Below are positions 16,100-24,349 of a stretch of 64,000 bases of DNA, in pieces. The stretch comes from Cohnella panacarvi Gsoil 349 (GTDB taxonomy: Bacteria > Bacillota > Bacilli > Paenibacillales > Paenibacillaceae). The notes beneath the pieces are model-generated. The model was not told the origin of the DNA, searched no databases, and was given only the letters and a program-made list of their open reading frames with translations. The stretch covers positions 4,351,133-4,415,132 of the forward strand of contig NZ_KI911563.1 of the NCBI RefSeq assembly GCF_000515335.1, read 5' to 3'. The position numbers and the translations under genes were made by a program. Within the stretch, counting starts at the first letter, position 1. Every line of letters starts with the position of its first letter.

Positions 16100-16390
16100 C
16101 TACGACCCAGCAACTCGATGACAGCGCTAAAAGTGTGCGTTTCCGCCAGAGTGACTCCAGTAACTCGATGATAGCGTGCTATTGTGTGCGTTCCCGCCAA
16201 TGTTTCTCAGGTAGCGCGATAAACTTGGAACTAGCGCCAACTGAACCTGCAACGGTCTCGTAGACCGCAGCAACGCGAAACCGAAGTTTCCTGTACCTGC
16301 TAACGGTCTAAACAGACCGCTGTTGCACAGAACTAGCGCACACCGTTCCTGCAACGGTTTCGCAGACCGCTGCTATTTTCTTGCCCGTCC
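16100..16390. repeat. Intergenic degenerate repeat region with ~50 bp units and small hairpins
   Basis: There is no gene in this stretch. Two related sub-blocks are seen. In the first, units starting near 16104, 16153 and 16206 share a core like CAACTCGATGACAGC and TGTGCGTTTCCGCCA. In the second, units near 16246, 16296 and 16348 share CCTGCAACGGTC followed by AGACCGC, so each can fold into a short stem of the form ACGGTCT...AGACCG. Spacings are 49, 52, 50 and 52 bp, matching the period of the cleaner arrays elsewhere in the window. Confidence 0.7.
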
Positions 16391-16499
16391 GCAGTGTCAA
16401 GTCAAGCCCATCCTTCTTATACTATCTTAACCGCATGGGCATTCGCCCGGGTACCGCAAGCAGCTAGCCGAGCGCTGGCCGACCGGAGGAGGGGTTCGC

Positions 16500-16928
16500 G
16501 TGGGATGGGAGATAACCGCTTATGCGATTGCTTTGTCCGTAATAGCTATCGCGGCAGTTGTCGTGGTTGCAGTCGCTCGTGCCGTTCGGACGCTTGGCAA
16601 GATCGAGCGAACGATAACGCGCTTAAGCGGCGAGACGGAAAGTTCGCTTCGGCAGCTTAGAGAACTCGCAGAGGAAGCGACGGCGATTGCCCGCAGCGGC
16701 AGGCAGACGTTCGAGAGCATCGCAACGTTCGCGGAAGGGGCGCGGGCGCTGGGCGAAGCGGCGCAGGCCGCAGGGGAAACCGCGACGCGGGTTTCCGCCT
16801 ATTGGCGGGATCGGCTGAGCTTCCGTAAAGCGGCGGAAACCGAAGCCGAAGAGGAACGTCCAGCCGGCGAACGGATCGACTGGCATAGCGTCTTCAGAGG
16901 GCTGCTCGATGGTTGGCGTACCAGATAA
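16500..16928 (+). CDS. DUF948 (YtxG-like) membrane protein
   Basis: This 142-residue protein starts at GTG 16500 after GGAGGAGGGG. It has one N-terminal membrane helix (about 6-27) and a long amphipathic helical region, LGKIERTITRLSGETESSLRQ and onward, typical of DUF948. In Bacillus the YtxG and YtxH genes form a general-stress operon; here the YtxH-like gene follows 73 bases downstream. A YtxJ gene is not present. Confidence 0.85.
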   Translation: MGWEITAYAIALSVIAIAAVVVVAVARAVRTLGKIERTITRLSGETESSLRQLRELAEEATAIARSGRQTFESIATFAEGARALGEAAQAAGETATRVSAYWRDRLSFRKAAETEAEEERPAGERIDWHSVFRGLLDGWRTR

Positions 16929-17001
16929 TCAACATTGCGCGACGCCGAGTTGCTTGCGTTCGCGGGGACGAGTGCGGATCAAGTTTAGGAGAGTGAATGG
17001 A

Positions 17002-17322
17002 ATGAGCAAAAAATCGTTTTTATGGGGCGCGTTAACGGGTGCAGTGACTGGGGCGGTAACCGCTCTGTTGCTGGCGCCGAAATCCGGACGCGAGCTGCGC
17101 AAGGACATCGGCGACGCGGCGGTCAAAGTCGGCGAGAAGACGGCAGATCTGAGTCGCCAAGCCGGTTCGGCCGTGCAATCGCTCGCCAAACGGGCTTCCG
17201 GCTTCGCGGTAGATACGAAGCAAGCGGCAGGCAAGCATTTCGGTTCGCGCCCGTTGAATGGTGCGGCCAGCGGCTCGATGGATGCGGGTGCCAACGCGTC
17301 GGAGGATTCGGCTTTACTCTAA
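17002..17322 (+). CDS. YtxH-domain protein
   Basis: This 106-residue protein has the YtxH signature: an N-terminal membrane helix (FLWGALTGAVTGAVTALLLA), then APKSGRELRKDIGD and a helical, Ala-rich tail. The start at 17002 is supported by AGGAGAG at 16986-16992; the upstream extension of the frame lacks family similarity. It is the likely partner of the DUF948 gene in a stress-response operon. The molecular function is unknown. Confidence 0.9.
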   Translation: MSKKSFLWGALTGAVTGAVTALLLAPKSGRELRKDIGDAAVKVGEKTADLSRQAGSAVQSLAKRASGFAVDTKQAAGKHFGSRPLNGAASGSMDAGANASEDSALL

Positions 17323-17490
17323 TTTCCCGGGAAACATAGAACAACCAAGGGCCGCCTGCTCCCGCAAGACGGTCCTTGGCCTATTGCGTTACATGGTTCG
17401 GACAAGCGTTGACTACAGGTACCTTTTTCGAAAGTTGCTCATACAGTATCTTGAATCGACCTCATCAACGATGAAGAAAGCGGTGTTCTC

Positions 17491-18303
17491 GTGCAGCGAG
17501 CGATTGCGGTCTTGGACTCCGGCGTTGGCGGTCTGACCGTTGTCAAAGAACTGATGAGACAGCTCCCTTGGGAAAAAATCTGTTACTTTGGCGACACCGC
17601 TCGTGCGCCATACGGTCCTAGGCCGGCTGAAGAAGTTATCGCATTCACCCGTGAAATCGTAGATTATCTCGCGCAGTTCGAACCCAAAATGATTGTCATC
17701 GCCTGCAACACGGCAACGGCGGTCGCGCTCCAAGATATTCGCGGTCGGGTAAACCTGCCCGTCATCGGTGTCATCGAGCCCGGCGCCAGAGCCGCGATCG
17801 ACCTGACGAACGTAGGAAAAATCGGAGTCATCGGGACGGAGGGCACGATCAAGAGCGGGGCTTACGTCCATGCGCTTACGAAACTTGCCCCGCACGTACA
17901 GGTTGTCAGCCTTGCTTGTCCGACCTTCGTGCCGCTCGTGGAGAACGGTCTATTCCGTACCCGGGAGGCTTACGCGGCCGTATCTCAAGCTTTGCTGCCG
18001 ATCAAGAGAAGCGAGATCGATTGCTTGATTCTTGGCTGTACTCACTATCCGTTCTTGGCCGCTCCGATTTCGGAGGCGATGGACAATGATGTGGCGCTCG
18101 TCCACTCCGCCGAAGAGACCGCGAAGGAGATCGCCGCCATTCTTACGGCGAACAATCAGTTAGCTGAAGCAAGCGCGGTCCCGGTACATCATTTTTTTTG
18201 CAGCGGCGATCCGGTCAAATTTCAGCAGATCGCGCAGGATTGGCTCGGTAATCCGATTCGCCTGGCCACGGTCGTCTGGCAATTCCCGCAAATTCGGTTA
18301 TAA
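17491..18303 (+). CDS. murI: Glutamate racemase
   Basis: The enzyme interconverts L- and D-glutamate for peptidoglycan synthesis in the cytoplasm. The 270-residue protein has the N-terminal DSGVGGLTV block with Asp9 and the two catalytic cysteines in ACNTAT (Cys72) and GCTHYP (Cys183, with His185). The start is GTG 17491; an upstream ATG at 17471 is out of frame. The ribosome site is weak. The gene stands alone between the YtxGH pair and the M14 peptidase gene and is followed by a hairpin terminator. Confidence 0.96.
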   Translation: MQRAIAVLDSGVGGLTVVKELMRQLPWEKICYFGDTARAPYGPRPAEEVIAFTREIVDYLAQFEPKMIVIACNTATAVALQDIRGRVNLPVIGVIEPGARAAIDLTNVGKIGVIGTEGTIKSGAYVHALTKLAPHVQVVSLACPTFVPLVENGLFRTREAYAAVSQALLPIKRSEIDCLILGCTHYPFLAAPISEAMDNDVALVHSAEETAKEIAAILTANNQLAEASAVPVHHFFCSGDPVKFQQIAQDWLGNPIRLATVVWQFPQIRL

Positions 18304-18319
18304 CAGCAGGATTACTATT

Positions 18320-18359
18320 AGCTATGAATCGCTGCCCGGCGCAGACGTTCATAGCTTTT
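18320..18359 (+). terminator. Terminator after murI
   Basis: AGCTATGAA (18320-18328) pairs with TTCATAGC (18348-18355), and TTTT follows. Confidence 0.75.
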
Positions 18360-18429
18360 CGTATGTTACGGCATATACGCCCTTTCCCCGTCATAGATCA
18401 TACAATCGTGACGACAAAGGGGAGCGACA

Positions 18430-19326
18430 ATGAGCAGAACCAAATCCGGTTACGGACCGGCTCAATTGGCGGACGACATTCGCAGGCTGGAAAGAAAATT
18501 TCCTTTCGTTAACGTAAGCACGATCGGGCGAAGCGTGCTTGGCAAACCCATACATGCGATCAGAATCGGAGAAGGAACGTTTCGCTGGCATTTCAACGGG
18601 GCCTGCCATGCCAACGAATGGATTACGTCTTTGCTTCTGATGAGGTTCGCAGGAGATTATGCGAAGGCGTGCCGCAAAAGAGGACAAATCGGCGGGAAGA
18701 CGGCAAGGGAACTATACAACCGAACCACGTTGTGGATCGTGCCCATGCTCAATCCGGACGGAGTCGAGCTCGTCCAACAGGGAGTGACTCCGAAGCATCC
18801 ATTTTACAAAGAGCTGAAAATCTGGAATCGCGGCTCCGGTCTCTTTCACCGTTGGAAGGCGAATATTCGCGGTGTCGACTTGAACGATCAGTTTCCCGCG
18901 CACTGGGAGGAGGAGCGGGACCGCCGATCGGCCGATCGACCGGGACCCCGCGATCATTGCGGGACCGGGCCGCTGACCGAACCGGAAACGGCAGCGCTCG
19001 CCGAATGGACGGAGCGGATGGACTTGCACGCGGTGCTCGCCCTGCATACGCAAGGCGAGGAGATTTATTGGAACTATCGGGATTGCGAGCCGATTCAATC
19101 CGAGGCTTGGGCTCATCGGCTTGCGCTGGCTTCGGGGTATCGCGCGGTGAAGCTCGATGGAAGCGACGCCGGATATAAAGATTGGTTTATCGAGAAATTT
19201 CGCCGCCCGGGATTTACGGTCGAAGCGGGCTGGGGACATAATCCGCTTCCGCTCGACGATCTAGAGGAAATGTACGACGACGTGCTTAAGCTGCTGGCCG
19301 AAGCGCTGGATCTGTCTCCGTCCTGA
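18430..19326 (+). CDS. M14-family zinc carboxypeptidase (gamma-D-glutamyl diamino-acid peptidase type)
   Basis: The 298-residue protein has the M14 zinc site: His60 and Glu63 in HANEW, His206 in LALHTQGEE, and catalytic Glu265 in TVEAGWGHNPL. The block GVDLNDQFPAHWEEE is typical of bacterial gamma-D-glutamyl-(L)-meso-diaminopimelate peptidases such as YqgT, which process wall peptides. There is no signal peptide or LysM domain, so it is probably cytosolic and acts in muropeptide recycling. A perfect 11-bp inverted repeat spans its stop codon. Confidence 0.88.
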   Translation: MSRTKSGYGPAQLADDIRRLERKFPFVNVSTIGRSVLGKPIHAIRIGEGTFRWHFNGACHANEWITSLLLMRFAGDYAKACRKRGQIGGKTARELYNRTTLWIVPMLNPDGVELVQQGVTPKHPFYKELKIWNRGSGLFHRWKANIRGVDLNDQFPAHWEEERDRRSADRPGPRDHCGTGPLTEPETAALAEWTERMDLHAVLALHTQGEEIYWNYRDCEPIQSEAWAHRLALASGYRAVKLDGSDAGYKDWFIEKFRRPGFTVEAGWGHNPLPLDDLEEMYDDVLKLLAEALDLSPS

Positions 19327-19335
19327 GACAGATCC
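19308..19335 (+). other. Perfect 11-bp hairpin spanning the stop codon of the M14 gene
   Basis: GGATCTGTCTC (19308-19318) pairs exactly with GAGACAGATCC (19325-19335) around a 6-base loop that runs into the TGA at 19324-19326. No T-tract follows. A second weak stem (AACAAGG with CCTTTGTT, about 19339-19362) comes just after. Confidence 0.6.
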
Positions 19336-19410
19336 GGCAACAAGGGGCATACTGCCTTTGTTAACACCACTTGCTCCGTTATCGAACGCGGGGCGAAAGG
19401 CGGATGCCGA

Positions 19411-19665
19411 ATGCCCCGTTCTCGTCTACTTTGGCTATACCGGTTGCGGCGATTGCCCTCGCGCTTATGGCGCGTCATGCGCTCTCGCCAAGTGCCGGCG
19501 TTGGACAAGCTGCTCTTCGTCGCAGCCGTCGCGCTGTATTGGGTGCTGCCGGATTTGCTGCCTTTTTTCCCTATAGATGATATAACCGTTACAGGTTTCG
19601 CGGCCAATTGGTTCGTTAACGCGATGGAGCGCAAATACGGTAACGGCGTAAGGCGATCGAGATGA
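19411..19665 (+). CDS. YkvA/DUF1232 family small membrane protein
   Basis: The 84-residue protein has the DUF1232 core ALDKLLFVAAVALYWVLPD with the conserved DLLPFFPIDD turn, which follows a basic N-terminus. Such proteins are small membrane proteins of unknown function. Of two nearby ATGs (19404, 19411), the second has AAAGGCGG 7 bases upstream and is chosen. Confidence 0.85.
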   Translation: MPRSRLLWLYRLRRLPSRLWRVMRSRQVPALDKLLFVAAVALYWVLPDLLPFFPIDDITVTGFAANWFVNAMERKYGNGVRRSR

Positions 19666-19677
19666 GCATAGGTGCTA

Positions 19678-19705
19678 TTGTTCGCGTTTGATAGTAAGCT
19701 ATAAT
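19678..19705 (+). promoter_or_regulatory. Candidate promoter of the ATP-grasp gene
   Basis: TTGTTC (19678-19683) and a consensus TATAAT (19700-19705) are separated by 16 bp, 40 bp before the ATG at 19745. Confidence 0.5.
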
Positions 19706-19744
19706 AGCTTGTGTCGAATAACTTGCTGAAAACGCGGAGGTCCC

Positions 19745-21004
19745 ATGCCTATCGATTTTGTGCCGATTATTCTCGGAAGCGACGAGAACGCCTATGGCAA
19801 CGTCAGACTCATATATGAAACGTATCGCATAAAGCCGCTCCTGCTCTGCACGCGTCTGTTAATCCCGACGATGCATAGCGGCTTGTTCGATCTTGTCCAG
19901 ATTGAAGGCTTCGACCGCGAGGATGTATTTCCCGGCGCGTTGTTGTCCGTATTGGAGAAGCATGCATCGCCGAATAAGAAGCTGATCGTCATTCCTTGCT
20001 CCGATTATTACGCGGGGATGTTGTCTCGCAACTACGATCAATTTAAAGGATTGATCGCGAACCGTTTCATCTCGAGAACGCTGTTGGATGCGCTCGATAC
20101 GAAGGACAAGTTCTACGAACTGTGCGAGAGATTCGGCTTGGACTATCCGAAGACGATCATATGCGAGCCGCACGAACGAGAGATCGTATTGGAACGAATG
20201 GAGTTTCGTTTTCCGATTGTTGTTAAGCCGGAGAACAGCAACGCATATGACTACATACACTGTCGCTTTGAAGGGAAGAAAAAGGTGTTCTTTTTCGATA
20301 ATCGCGATGACTATTTGGCGATGATATGCAACTTGAATACTTCCGACTATCACGGTAAATTGATTATTCAAGAATTCATTCCCGGCGGCGACAGTTCGAT
20401 GCGTGTAGTTAATAGTTTTTCCGATAATAATGGGAAAGTGACTATGATGTGTCTCGGCCAGCCCGTACTGGAGGAATATGCACCTGCAACGCTCGGTAAT
20501 TACGCTGCCGTCATTAGTCGATCCGAGAAAGAACTATATTCGAAGATCAAAGCGTTTCTGGAGCAAATAGGGTATGTGGGATATTCCAACATCGACATGA
20601 AGTACGACAGCAGAACGGGCAAGTACATGATGTTTGAGATTAATCCGCGGCTTGGAAGAAGCAGCCTATTCGTACGGGCTGCGGGGCTAAACATGATCAA
20701 GGCGCTTATCGATCAAGTCGTCTACGGCAAAGATAGAGATTGCGTATACGGTCAATCAACTGCCCTATGGACCAACGTGCCGAGATCGGTATTGACGCGT
20801 TACGTCAAGGATCTTGAGTTGTCGGCAGAGATTGCCGGACTCTACAGACAGAAGAAAGTGATCAGATCGCTTTGGGACAACAAGGATTTGAACGTGAAGC
20901 GAATCATCATCATTTTGCGTTATTCTCTCAGTCATATAAACAACTTTCGGCGATATTACTTCGATAAAGGGCTAGCACGATCTCCTGATAGTCGGCGCTG
21001 TTAA
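19745..21004 (+). CDS. ATP-grasp carboxylate-amine ligase-like protein
   Basis: The 419-residue protein has the ATP-grasp layout: an N-terminal Rossmann-like region, the ATP-binding block FPIVVKPENSNAYDYI near 155-170, a glycine loop IIQEFIPGGDSSMR, and the metal-binding C-terminal block EINPRLGRSS. Enzymes of this type join a carboxylate to an amine with ATP; the substrates here are unknown. Base composition is visibly lower in GC than the neighbouring genes. No biosynthetic partners are adjacent, so transfer from another source or a lone resistance/modification role is possible. Confidence 0.8.
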   Translation: MPIDFVPIILGSDENAYGNVRLIYETYRIKPLLLCTRLLIPTMHSGLFDLVQIEGFDREDVFPGALLSVLEKHASPNKKLIVIPCSDYYAGMLSRNYDQFKGLIANRFISRTLLDALDTKDKFYELCERFGLDYPKTIICEPHEREIVLERMEFRFPIVVKPENSNAYDYIHCRFEGKKKVFFFDNRDDYLAMICNLNTSDYHGKLIIQEFIPGGDSSMRVVNSFSDNNGKVTMMCLGQPVLEEYAPATLGNYAAVISRSEKELYSKIKAFLEQIGYVGYSNIDMKYDSRTGKYMMFEINPRLGRSSLFVRAAGLNMIKALIDQVVYGKDRDCVYGQSTALWTNVPRSVLTRYVKDLELSAEIAGLYRQKKVIRSLWDNKDLNVKRIIIILRYSLSHINNFRRYYFDKGLARSPDSRRC

Positions 21005-21011
21005 ACGAATG

Positions 21012-21040
21012 TTGCAAGCGCGATGGCGTTATCTTACAAT
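21012..21040 (+). promoter_or_regulatory. Promoter of the HesB-like/DUF1450 pair
   Basis: TTGCAA (21012-21017) and TACAAT (21035-21040) are separated by exactly 17 bp, 34 bp before the start codon at 21074. Confidence 0.65.
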
Positions 21041-21073
21041 AGCTTAGAGGATAATGACGGGAGTGGAAGGAAT

Positions 21074-21376
21074 ATGAACTGCAAGATTACGCGCAACGCC
21101 GCAAACGTGCTGCGCCGCGAATTGGACAAACCGGAGAACGCGGACAAGAAGCTTCGCGTATTCATTACGCATAGCCACGGCGACCATGCGCATTACGGCA
21201 TGGACCTGGGCACGCCAACCGATAAGGACGAGCTGGTTACGACGGACAAGGGGATCGACGTATTGCTGACGAAGGATCAGGACTTGCTTGATGGGGTAAA
21301 GATCGATTACTTGTACTTCCCGAACGAAGGGTTCGTCATTACGAACCCTAGCAAAGGCAATCATGGAGACCACTGA
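21074..21376 (+). CDS. HesB/IscA-like small protein lacking the scaffold cysteines
   Basis: This 100-residue protein starts MNCKITRNAANVLRREL and ends GFVITNPSKGNHGDH, a pattern seen in Gram-positive proteins placed with the HesB/YadR/YfhF group. The three cysteines that bind iron-sulfur clusters in IscA are absent; only Cys3 is present. His residues are clustered in THSHGDHAH and at the C-terminus. An earlier in-frame start at 21023 lies within the promoter spacer, so it is rejected. The gene overlaps the DUF1450 gene by 14 bases, which suggests coupled translation. Function is uncertain. Confidence 0.6.
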   Translation: MNCKITRNAANVLRRELDKPENADKKLRVFITHSHGDHAHYGMDLGTPTDKDELVTTDKGIDVLLTKDQDLLDGVKIDYLYFPNEGFVITNPSKGNHGDH

Positions 21377-21620
21377 TACCCGGCAATCGGTATCGGCGTC
21401 GCCTAACGATATTCGTATATGCGACAAGTGCAAGCATATGCGGGTGAAGACGATGCTGCCTAAGCTGAAGAAGCTTGATCCGAATGCCGACGTCAAAGTT
21501 GCCTGCAAGTCGTATTGCGGCCCATGTTCCAGATACGCTTTCATCTTCATCAACGGGCGGTACGTCACCGCGCCGACCGAAGACGAAGCGATTGAGAAAG
21601 CGCGCAAATATTTGAAATAA
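21363..21620 (+). CDS. DUF1450 (YuzB-like) small cysteine protein
   Basis: This 85-residue protein has two cysteine pairs, CDKCKH and YCGPCSRY, and the DUF1450 ending FINGRYVTAPTEDEAIEKA. The CGPC-like pair suggests a thioredoxin-like or metal-binding fold. It overlaps the HesB-like gene by 14 bases. The family has no defined biochemical role. Confidence 0.85.
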   Translation: METTDTRQSVSASPNDIRICDKCKHMRVKTMLPKLKKLDPNADVKVACKSYCGPCSRYAFIFINGRYVTAPTEDEAIEKARKYLK

Positions 21621-21622
21621 AC

Positions 21623-21653
21623 GAAGGCTGCCGATGGGCAGCCTTCATTTATT
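21623..21653 (+). terminator. Rho-independent terminator after the DUF1450 gene
   Basis: GAAGGCTGCC (21623-21632) pairs with GGCAGCCTTC (21637-21646), followed by ATTTATT. The 51-bp array begins six bases later. Confidence 0.85.
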
Positions 21654-21658
21654 GTGCG

Positions 21659-22214
21659 CAATCCAACCAAACCAGTCCGCATATTGCCGCTCTCCGCTAC
21701 AATCTACGCCCAATCCAACCAAACCAGCCTCACATTGTCGCTCTCCGCTACAATCTAAGCCCAATCCAACCAAACCAGCCGCATATTGTCGCTCTCCGCT
21801 ACAATCTGCGCCAAATCCAACCAAACCAGCCGCACATTGTCGCTCTCCGCTACAATCTGCGCCCAATCCAACCAAACCAGCCGCACATTGTCGCTCTCCG
21901 CTACAATCTGCGCCCAATCCAACCAAACCAGCCGCAGATTGTCGCTCTCCGCTACAATCTGCGCCCAATCCAACCAAACCAGCCGCACATTGTCGCTCTC
22001 CGCTACAATCTGCGCCTAATCCAACCAAACCAGCCGCACATTGTCGCTCTCCGCTACAATCTGCGCCCAATCCAACCAAACCAGCCGCATATTGCCGCTC
22101 TCCGCTACAATCTGCGCCAAATCCAACCAAACCAGCCGCATATTGTCGCTCTCCGCTACAATCTGCGCCCAATCCAACCAAACCAGCCGCATATTGTCGC
22201 TCTCCGCTACAATA
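21659..22214. repeat. Tandem array of eleven 51-bp units
   Basis: Units start at 21659, 21711, 21762, 21813, 21864, 21915, 21966, 22017, 22068, 22119 and 22170; the first is 52 bp, and the last is truncated at its 3' end. Each begins with AATCCAACCAAACCAG and contains CGCTCTCCGCTACAATCT. An imperfect inverted repeat, ATTGT ... ACAAT around a CTCTCC loop, lies in most units. Copies differ at only a few positions. Because 51 is divisible by 3, frames stay open on both strands, but no ribosome site supports a protein. The array fills the gap between the convergent DUF1450 and LTA-synthase genes. Confidence 0.95.
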
Positions 22215-22252
22215 TTCTCAAGATCGACAACAAGCACCTGCATTTGCGGATA

Positions 22253-24223
22253 TCACTCGGCCGCTTTACGGAACTTCGCGATCAGATCATGCTCGACCAC
22301 CCGGTCGGAGATCGTCAGATCGTTCCTGGCAGCTTCCGCGCCCGGCTTGCAAGCCGCGATTCCGGCCTCGTCGCCGGAAGGGAAGGAGTAGCAGGCTCCG
22401 TGATCGATCACGCCGTCCGAGCTCGGGACGAAGTAAACGCTGCCGTCGGTAAAGCCGCCGTTGCGGAATACGACGGACTTCGGCGCCGCAGACAACATGC
22501 TTACGCCCATTAAATGCTCGTTAGCCGTCGATAAGCCGAGCAAATGCAACAGAGTCGGCAGCGTATCCATCTGTCCGACGGCTTTCTCCATGATGCCGGC
22601 ATGCCCGTCGTTCGGTAAGTGGATAATGAAAGGCACGTTCCTAATGATCGCGTCCTGCTCCATCTTGTTCAGCGAATGGCCGAAAAATTGCTCGTATTCC
22701 TTCATATCGTAAAGAGAGTTGTCGTGGTCGCCGTAAAAGAGGACGATCGTGTTCTCCCATAGCCCGGCTTCCTTCAGATGCTCGATCAACCCGCCGACCG
22801 CGGCATCGACGTAATGGGTCGCTTGCAAGTAATCGCCGAAGGTCGTGCCGTTGAACGGCGCAACGTCCAGCGCCCGGTTCTGGTAAGGCATCCGGAACGG
22901 GTGATGGCTCGAAAGCGTGATCGCCATCGCGTAGAACGGAGATTCGTCCCGCGTCTGTAACTGTTCGACGGTCTGGCGGAAAAACGATTTATCGCCGAGC
23001 GACCAACCGAGCGGCTCGTCGAGCTTGAAATTTTTGACGGTGTAAAATTGGTCGTATTCCATGTTGTTGTACATACTGTACCGGTTCCAGAAGCTGCCGT
23101 CGTATGCGTGGTGCACGGTCGTATCGTAGCCTTGGGTTTTCATGATCGATGGCGCGCAATCGAATTCGTTGCCCGCGAACCGAATGAACACGGAACCGGT
23201 CGGGAGCGGATGCATCGAGCAACTGGTCGCGAAATCGGCGTCCGATGTCCGCCCTTGCGCGGTCTGATGATAAAAGTTGGGGAAGTATAAGCTCTGACCG
23301 ATCAGCTTGTTCAAGTTAGGCGTAATTTCTTCGCCGCCGATCGATTGGCCGATGACGAACTGTTGGAATGCCTCCATCTGCACGACGAGCACATTGCTTC
23401 CTTTATATTCCCCGAAGAGGGGCTCTGATTCCATCTGCTTCTGAACGGCGCGGCGCGCCTCGAACCAAGCGCGTGCTTCTTGTTCCTTTTCCTCGGAGAG
23501 TCCGTCGCCGAACCAATTTTCTTTGGCGTACCGATAAGTGTCGTAACCGTGAAAGCCGAGCAGCCCCGTTACGTTGTAGATCGGAACGTTCCACCAGTTG
23601 CCGACGAACAGGCCGCGCGCCCAACCGTCCTTCTGAGTCTCGACCGGATAGTAGATGAGCGCCCAGCCGATCGTGAACGCAATCGTGCCGGGAATCAGCC
23701 GAAGCAGCCGGCGGCCTTTGCGATATGCGGGCTTCGCGCGTTGTTCCTTGCGTTCGACGCGCTTGCGCCATAGAATCCAGACGATACCGATCAGGCCGAT
23801 CGGAAGATCCGCGAACAAGATGAAATCCGATGGTTGAATGAGGTTCCAGATGCTTTCCTGAAGCGCGCCGACCTGGCCGGCTTGGAATAGCACGGGAATC
23901 GAGATGAAGTCCTTGAAATACCGAAAGTACACGAGATCCGAGAATAAAAGCGCGGATAGCGCAAGATCGATGATCACAAGCGCAATCCAGCGAGCTCGGC
24001 GTCCGAGCAGAAGCGTCCAGAAGGCCGATAAGATAACCGCGCCGTAGTTCACTTTCCATTTCCAATCGTTCATGCCGCCGACGTTGAACCGATGATCCAG
24101 CCAGCCCAGCTTATATACGATGGAGAGAACGAACAGCATGAACCCCCAATAGGGCCAATGCAGCAGTCCTTTCAGCAGCAGCGGTCCTAATTTCGTCATG
24201 GCGGTTTTCAACCGCAATCCCAT
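22253..24223 (-). CDS. Lipoteichoic-acid synthase family protein (LtaS-like sulfatase fold)
   Basis: This 656-residue membrane enzyme has five predicted N-terminal membrane segments within about residues 20-195 and an extracellular sulfatase-fold domain. The metal and catalytic residues of LtaS are visible: Glu284 in VQMEAFQ, the nucleophile Thr326 in QGRTSDAD, and Asp499/His500 in FYGDHDN. It should transfer glycerol phosphate from phosphatidylglycerol or act as a related primase/phosphoglycerol transferase. The ATG at 24223 has GAGAGGAAG upstream on the minus strand. Its 3' end abuts the 51-bp array. Confidence 0.93.
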   Translation of the reverse strand: MGLRLKTAMTKLGPLLLKGLLHWPYWGFMLFVLSIVYKLGWLDHRFNVGGMNDWKWKVNYGAVILSAFWTLLLGRRARWIALVIIDLALSALLFSDLVYFRYFKDFISIPVLFQAGQVGALQESIWNLIQPSDFILFADLPIGLIGIVWILWRKRVERKEQRAKPAYRKGRRLLRLIPGTIAFTIGWALIYYPVETQKDGWARGLFVGNWWNVPIYNVTGLLGFHGYDTYRYAKENWFGDGLSEEKEQEARAWFEARRAVQKQMESEPLFGEYKGSNVLVVQMEAFQQFVIGQSIGGEEITPNLNKLIGQSLYFPNFYHQTAQGRTSDADFATSCSMHPLPTGSVFIRFAGNEFDCAPSIMKTQGYDTTVHHAYDGSFWNRYSMYNNMEYDQFYTVKNFKLDEPLGWSLGDKSFFRQTVEQLQTRDESPFYAMAITLSSHHPFRMPYQNRALDVAPFNGTTFGDYLQATHYVDAAVGGLIEHLKEAGLWENTIVLFYGDHDNSLYDMKEYEQFFGHSLNKMEQDAIIRNVPFIIHLPNDGHAGIMEKAVGQMDTLPTLLHLLGLSTANEHLMGVSMLSAAPKSVVFRNGGFTDGSVYFVPSSDGVIDHGACYSFPSGDEAGIAACKPGAEAARNDLTISDRVVEHDLIAKFRKAAE

Positions 24224-24349
24224 TAGACGTCTTCCTCTCGTTCTTCAATCCATTTACAATCCAACAAGATTAAGTATAGCTCTCTTTACAGGGAGATTAC
24301 AATTAGATTACGGTTTGAGGTACAATGATCAATCATGGAGGTGTGCGCG

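Noticed and set aside
21645..22452. Long open frames on both strands across the 51-bp array
   Set aside because: They stay open only because the period is a multiple of three; frames are open on both strands, no ribosome site is present, and the plus-strand frame runs into the antisense of the LTA-synthase gene.
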